In this document: positions 6,423 through 8,089 of the stretch, piece by piece
Layout: each line of letters starts with the position of its first letter
Numbering within the stretch: position 1 is the stretch's first letter
DNA from: Burkholderiales bacterium
GTDB lineage: Bacteria > Pseudomonadota > Gammaproteobacteria > Burkholderiales > Burkholderiaceae_F
Direction: 5' to 3'
Length of the DNA stretch: 8,089 nt
NCBI GenBank assembly: GCA_021205255.1
Contig: JAJPXW010000046.1
Location: 1 to 8,089 of the forward strand
Translations under genes and position numbers: made by a program
The notes under the pieces: model-generated
What the model saw: the letters and a program-made list of their open reading frames with translations, nothing else
What the model was told of the DNA's origin: nothing
Databases searched by the model: none

Positions 6423-7172
6423 TTATTTACCCGATTTACCTTGGGCCGCTACTGCAGCCATTGCATTTTTAATCGCTTCTTGATCACCTAAGTAGTAGCT
6501 TTTAATCGGCTTTAAGTTTTCATCAAGCTCATAGACAAGAGGAGTACCTGTAGGAACGTTAACTCCGACAATGTCCTTGTCACTGAAATTATCTAGATGC
6601 TTAATAAGAGCACGAAGAGAATTTCCGTGAGCAGTTATCAAAATGCTTTTACCGGCTTTTATATCAGGAACGATGACATTTTCCCAATATGGAATCACTC
6701 TCTTAACCGTATCTTTCAAGCATTCAGTCAACGGTAGCGAATCAGGATCCACCCCTTCATATCTCTTATCATTTCCTGGCCACATTGGACTATCTTTGGA
6801 AAGTGCAGGTGGCGGCGTATCGTACGAGCGTCTCCAAACCATGACTTGTTCGTCGCCGTACTTCTTAGCGGTTTCCTTTTTATTAAGGCCTTGCAGTGCG
6901 CCGTAATGACGTTCGTTAAGACGCCAATCCTTTTCGACAGGCAGATACATCTGGTCGAGCTTGTCTAAAGTAATCCAGAGAGTCCGAATCGCTCTTTTAA
7001 GAACGGAGGTATAGCACTTATCAAACTTATAGCCATCTTGCTTTAAAAGTTCTCCAGCTTTTTCCGCTTCAGCCCGGCCTTTCTCAGTAAGGTCCACATC
7101 TATCCAGCCAGTAAAGCGGTTCTCCAGATTCCACTGGCTTTCTCCATGGCGCATCAAAACGACTTTGTACAT
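6423..7172 (-). CDS. gpmA: 2,3-bisphosphoglycerate-dependent phosphoglycerate mutase
   Basis: Cytosolic glycolytic and gluconeogenic enzyme interconverting 3- and 2-phosphoglycerate through a phosphohistidine. The 249-residue protein matches the family length (E. coli GpmA 250). The histidine phosphatase signature LMRHGESQWN is at the N-terminus with the phosphorylated H9 after R8. R60, the acid E87 in LNERHYGALQG, and H182 in TAHGNSLR complete the active site, so it should be functional. The ATG at 7172 is chosen over an in-frame TTG at 7202 because family proteins begin at MYKVVLMRHG and because the likely transcription start falls at about 7202; GGAAAGG just upstream is a modest ribosome binding site. 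It is first in the gpmA-envC-ctpA cluster. The stop is one base before a CTG that could start envC, so translational coupling is possible. Confidence 0.97.
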   Translation of the reverse strand: MYKVVLMRHGESQWNLENRFTGWIDVDLTEKGRAEAEKAGELLKQDGYKFDKCYTSVLKRAIRTLWITLDKLDQMYLPVEKDWRLNERHYGALQGLNKKETAKKYGDEQVMVWRRSYDTPPPALSKDSPMWPGNDKRYEGVDPDSLPLTECLKDTVKRVIPYWENVIVPDIKAGKSILITAHGNSLRALIKHLDNFSDKDIVGVNVPTGTPLVYELDENLKPIKSYYLGDQEAIKNAMAAVAAQGKSGK

Positions 7173-7208
7173 AGCCTTTCCATTTAAGAGATTTGAAGTC
7201 AAGTTGAT

Positions 7209-7217
7209 ATTTTAGCA
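7209..7217 (-). promoter_or_regulatory. gpmA: Extended -10 promoter of gpmA with overlapping GCAAG half-sites
   Basis: On the minus strand TGC-TAAAAT (plus-strand 7209-7217) is an extended -10 with a five-of-six -10. The -35 position is weak (TTTATT), as is usual for extended -10 promoters. Transcription would start near 7202, leaving a leader of about 30 bases. Three GCAAG/CTTGC elements (7215-7219, 7223-7227 inverted, 7242-7246) cover the -10 to -35 interval; the first two form GCAAG-CCA-CTTGC, a small operator-like dyad. Confidence 0.5.
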
Positions 7218-7249
7218 AGCCACTTGCAAACAATAAATTTCGCAAGGGA

Positions 7250-7285
7250 TAACGACTAGAGTCATTTAATGTCGTATAGTCGTTA
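7250..7285. repeat. 9-base inverted repeat TAACGACTA / TAGTCGTTA
   Basis: TAACGACTA at 7250-7258 and its exact reverse complement TAGTCGTTA at 7277-7285 are separated by 18 bases, so centres of the arms are 27 bases apart. It lies about 45-80 bases upstream of the predicted gpmA transcription start. There is no T-tract, so it is not a terminator. It could be a regulator site bound on two half-sites, or a hairpin if transcribed rightward. Function unknown. Confidence 0.6.
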
Positions 7286-7339
7286 GAAAAGACAGACTCT
7301 TAAACTTGTCCTCTCAATTTGCTCTTCTGTCGTTTCTCG

Positions 7340-7367
7340 AAAATTTCTATTCAAAAATTTCTATTCA
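7340..7367. repeat. 14-base perfect tandem repeat
   Basis: AAAATTTCTATTCA occurs twice without a gap at 7340-7353 and 7354-7367, followed by AAAGATTTTT, which resembles the start of a degenerate third unit. It lies in the middle of the gpmA/rhodanese intergenic region. Replication slippage is the simplest origin; a paired binding site is possible but not shown. Confidence 0.85.
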
Positions 7368-7380
7368 AAAGATTTTTGGA

Positions 7381-7396
7381 GAATCAGTGAATCGGT
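7381..7396. repeat. 8-base near-perfect tandem pair
   Basis: GAATCAGT at 7381-7388 is followed directly by GAATCGGT at 7389-7396, a seven-of-eight match. It lies just after the 14-base tandem repeat and shows the same period as the intergenic duplications at 1393-1437 and 3364-3395. Confidence 0.55.
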
Positions 7397-7397
7397 T

Positions 7398-7434
7398 TTA
7401 GGGAGAATTGCTCCCCTAATCTAAATTCTCCTAA
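7398..7434 (+). promoter_or_regulatory. Two mutually exclusive hairpins sharing one arm
   Basis: The left arm TTAGGGAG (7398-7405) can pair with CTCCC-c-TAA (7411-7419; one bulged C, 5-base loop). A longer version of the same arm, TTA-g-GGAGAATT (7398-7409; one bulged G), can instead pair with AATTCTCCTAA (7424-7434; 14-base loop). The folds cannot coexist. Neither is followed by a T-tract on either strand, so a classic terminator is not supported. Whether this region is transcribed in the rhodanese leader is unknown. Confidence 0.35.
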
Positions 7435-7512
7435 CTGCAACAAGGCTCTAACTAATCCTAAGGGTTACGCTGTACAATTCACCCATTTTGCACTAGTGTC
7501 CCTGCACAAGTA

Positions 7513-7546
7513 GCAAAACTGAACTGTAACCTGTTACGGCTTTTGC
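7513..7546. promoter_or_regulatory. Nested dyad with GTAAC-CT-GTTAC core, possible operator
   Basis: GTAAC at 7526-7530 and GTTAC at 7533-7537 form a compact 12-base dyad, flanked further out by GCAAAA (7513-7518) and TTTTGC (7541-7546). The core lies just upstream of the weak rhodanese promoter, where an activator or repressor would bind. No specific regulator is recognised. Confidence 0.35.
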
Positions 7547-7572
7547 ATTTGAACTAGCTGGATCAGTATTAA
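7543..7572 (+). promoter_or_regulatory. Weak candidate promoter of the rhodanese gene
   Basis: TTGCAT at 7543-7548 and TATTAA at 7567-7572 are 18 bases apart and match consensus at three and four of six positions. Transcription near 7580 would leave a leader of only about 17 bases, with no Shine-Dalgarno before the ATG at 7597. The -35 overlaps the outer arm of the nested dyad at 7513-7546. Confidence 0.3.
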
Positions 7573-7596
7573 AGATAGAACTTTTGATTTTTCAAA

Positions 7597-8089
7597 ATGG
7601 ACTTCATAACCGATAACATCCTTCTTATTTTCTGCTTTGTAGGCTCGGCCCTATTGCTTTTACTTCCCTACCTCAATAAATCGAGAGCTGGAACTCTTAG
7701 TCCAGCAGATGTGGTACTGCAAGTCAACAAAAACAATGCCATGCTTATCGATGTTCGAAACAAGGATCAATTCGAAACTGGAAGCTTAGGTGGTGCGGTC
7801 AATATTCCCTCTTGCGACTTGGCTGCGCAACTAAATTCATTGCCGACGGATCGTCCTTTGATCTTCATTTGTCAAGATGGTAGGCAAGCTATGCAAGCGG
7901 CCAAACAGGTTAAAGGAAAAGGATTCAAGGATACCCATGTATTAAATGGAGGCATTAACGGCTGGGTTGACGACAAGTTGCCACTCACACAACCTGAAAC
8001 TGCTCCTAAAAAGCCAGTGCGAAAGAAAAGCATTGCGGCACGTAAGGCCCATCAGCAGCAACAAGCCTCCCATAGCTCCCATCCTACCC
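7597..8089 (+). CDS. Membrane-anchored rhodanese-like protein, YibN type (partial, runs off right edge)
   Basis: The frame is open from ATG 7597 to the window end (164 codons, no stop). Residues about 8-26 are a hydrophobic anchor followed by NKSRAG, predicting a single N-terminal inner-membrane helix with the domain in the cytoplasm. The rhodanese domain spans about 34-130, with the IDVR motif (50-53), the active-site loop CQDGRQA with catalytic C92, and the GGINGW motif. It should be able to carry a persulfide; the physiological acceptor is unknown. E. coli yibN has the same architecture, is divergent from gpmM-envC and precedes grxC-secB-gpsA, so those genes are expected to the right of this window. 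After the domain comes an unusually basic, Gln/His-rich tail (KKPVRKKSIAARKAHQQQQ). No clear Shine-Dalgarno precedes the ATG. Confidence 0.88.
   Translation, partial: MDFITDNILLIFCFVGSALLLLLPYLNKSRAGTLSPADVVLQVNKNNAMLIDVRNKDQFETGSLGGAVNIPSCDLAAQLNSLPTDRPLIFICQDGRQAMQAAKQVKGKGFKDTHVLNGGINGWVDDKLPLTQPETAPKKPVRKKSIAARKAHQQQQASHSSHPT

Larger units (their letters stand above)
7203..7596. other. Long divergent intergenic region, rich in inverted and direct repeats
   Basis: This stretch of 394 bases separates divergent gpmA and the rhodanese gene, and no plausible coding frame with a ribosome binding site is seen in it. From left to right it holds the extended -10 promoter of gpmA with GCAAG half-sites, a 9-base dyad (7250-7285), a 14-base tandem repeat (7340-7367), an 8-base near-repeat (7381-7396), two alternative hairpins (7398-7434), the palindrome CACTAGTG (7491-7498) and a nested dyad (7513-7546) ahead of the weak rhodanese promoter. 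Confidence 0.6.

Noticed and set aside
7398..7419. Hairpin TTAGGGAG/CTCCCCTAA as a Rho-independent terminator
   Set aside because: No T-tract follows on either strand and no gene ends nearby; both flanking genes begin from this region.

Overview
The window looks like a chromosomal housekeeping segment from a moderately AT-rich betaproteobacterium. Order Burkholderiales is the best guess, perhaps a low-GC host-associated lineage such as Sutterellaceae. This placement is inferred from protein flavour (arginine-sensitive type ArgB, SlmA, YibN-like rhodanese) and from the gene pairs argB-slmA and gpmA-envC-ctpA. The genus cannot be fixed from the sequence alone.

Layout, left to right. Positions 1-411 are AT-rich and hold no convincing gene. 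An AEC-family permease gene (+) follows at 412-1356. A small heavy-metal-associated (CxxC) protein gene (-) lies at 1532-1741, with its own terminator. Divergent from it is argB (+, ATG at 1850), followed after 11 bases by slmA (+). Converging on these from the right is a three-gene minus-strand cluster, gpmA > envC > ctpA, that ends in a hairpin terminator at 3431-3456. A 394-base intergenic region (7203-7596) separates gpmA from a divergent membrane-anchored rhodanese gene that runs off the right edge.

How the genes relate. envC (amidase activator), ctpA (periplasmic C-terminal processing protease) and slmA (nucleoid occlusion factor) all bear on cell-wall turnover and division. gpmA (glycolysis), argB (arginine synthesis), the permease and the metal-binding protein are metabolic or transport genes. 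The divergent rhodanese / phosphoglycerate mutase / envC arrangement matches E. coli yibN // gpmM-envC, but with the unrelated cofactor-dependent mutase GpmA in place of GpmM.

I see no phage, IS, CRISPR, toxin-antitoxin, defence or biosynthetic system, and no clearly undescribed multi-gene system. The points most worth a second look are: (i) envC has no ATG, GTG or TTG start compatible with its obvious signal peptide, so a CTG start or a mutation is likely; (ii) several intergenic stretches carry perfect or near-perfect tandem duplications with a period of 8 bases; (iii) the gpmA/rhodanese intergenic region is rich in dyads, including two mutually exclusive hairpins.
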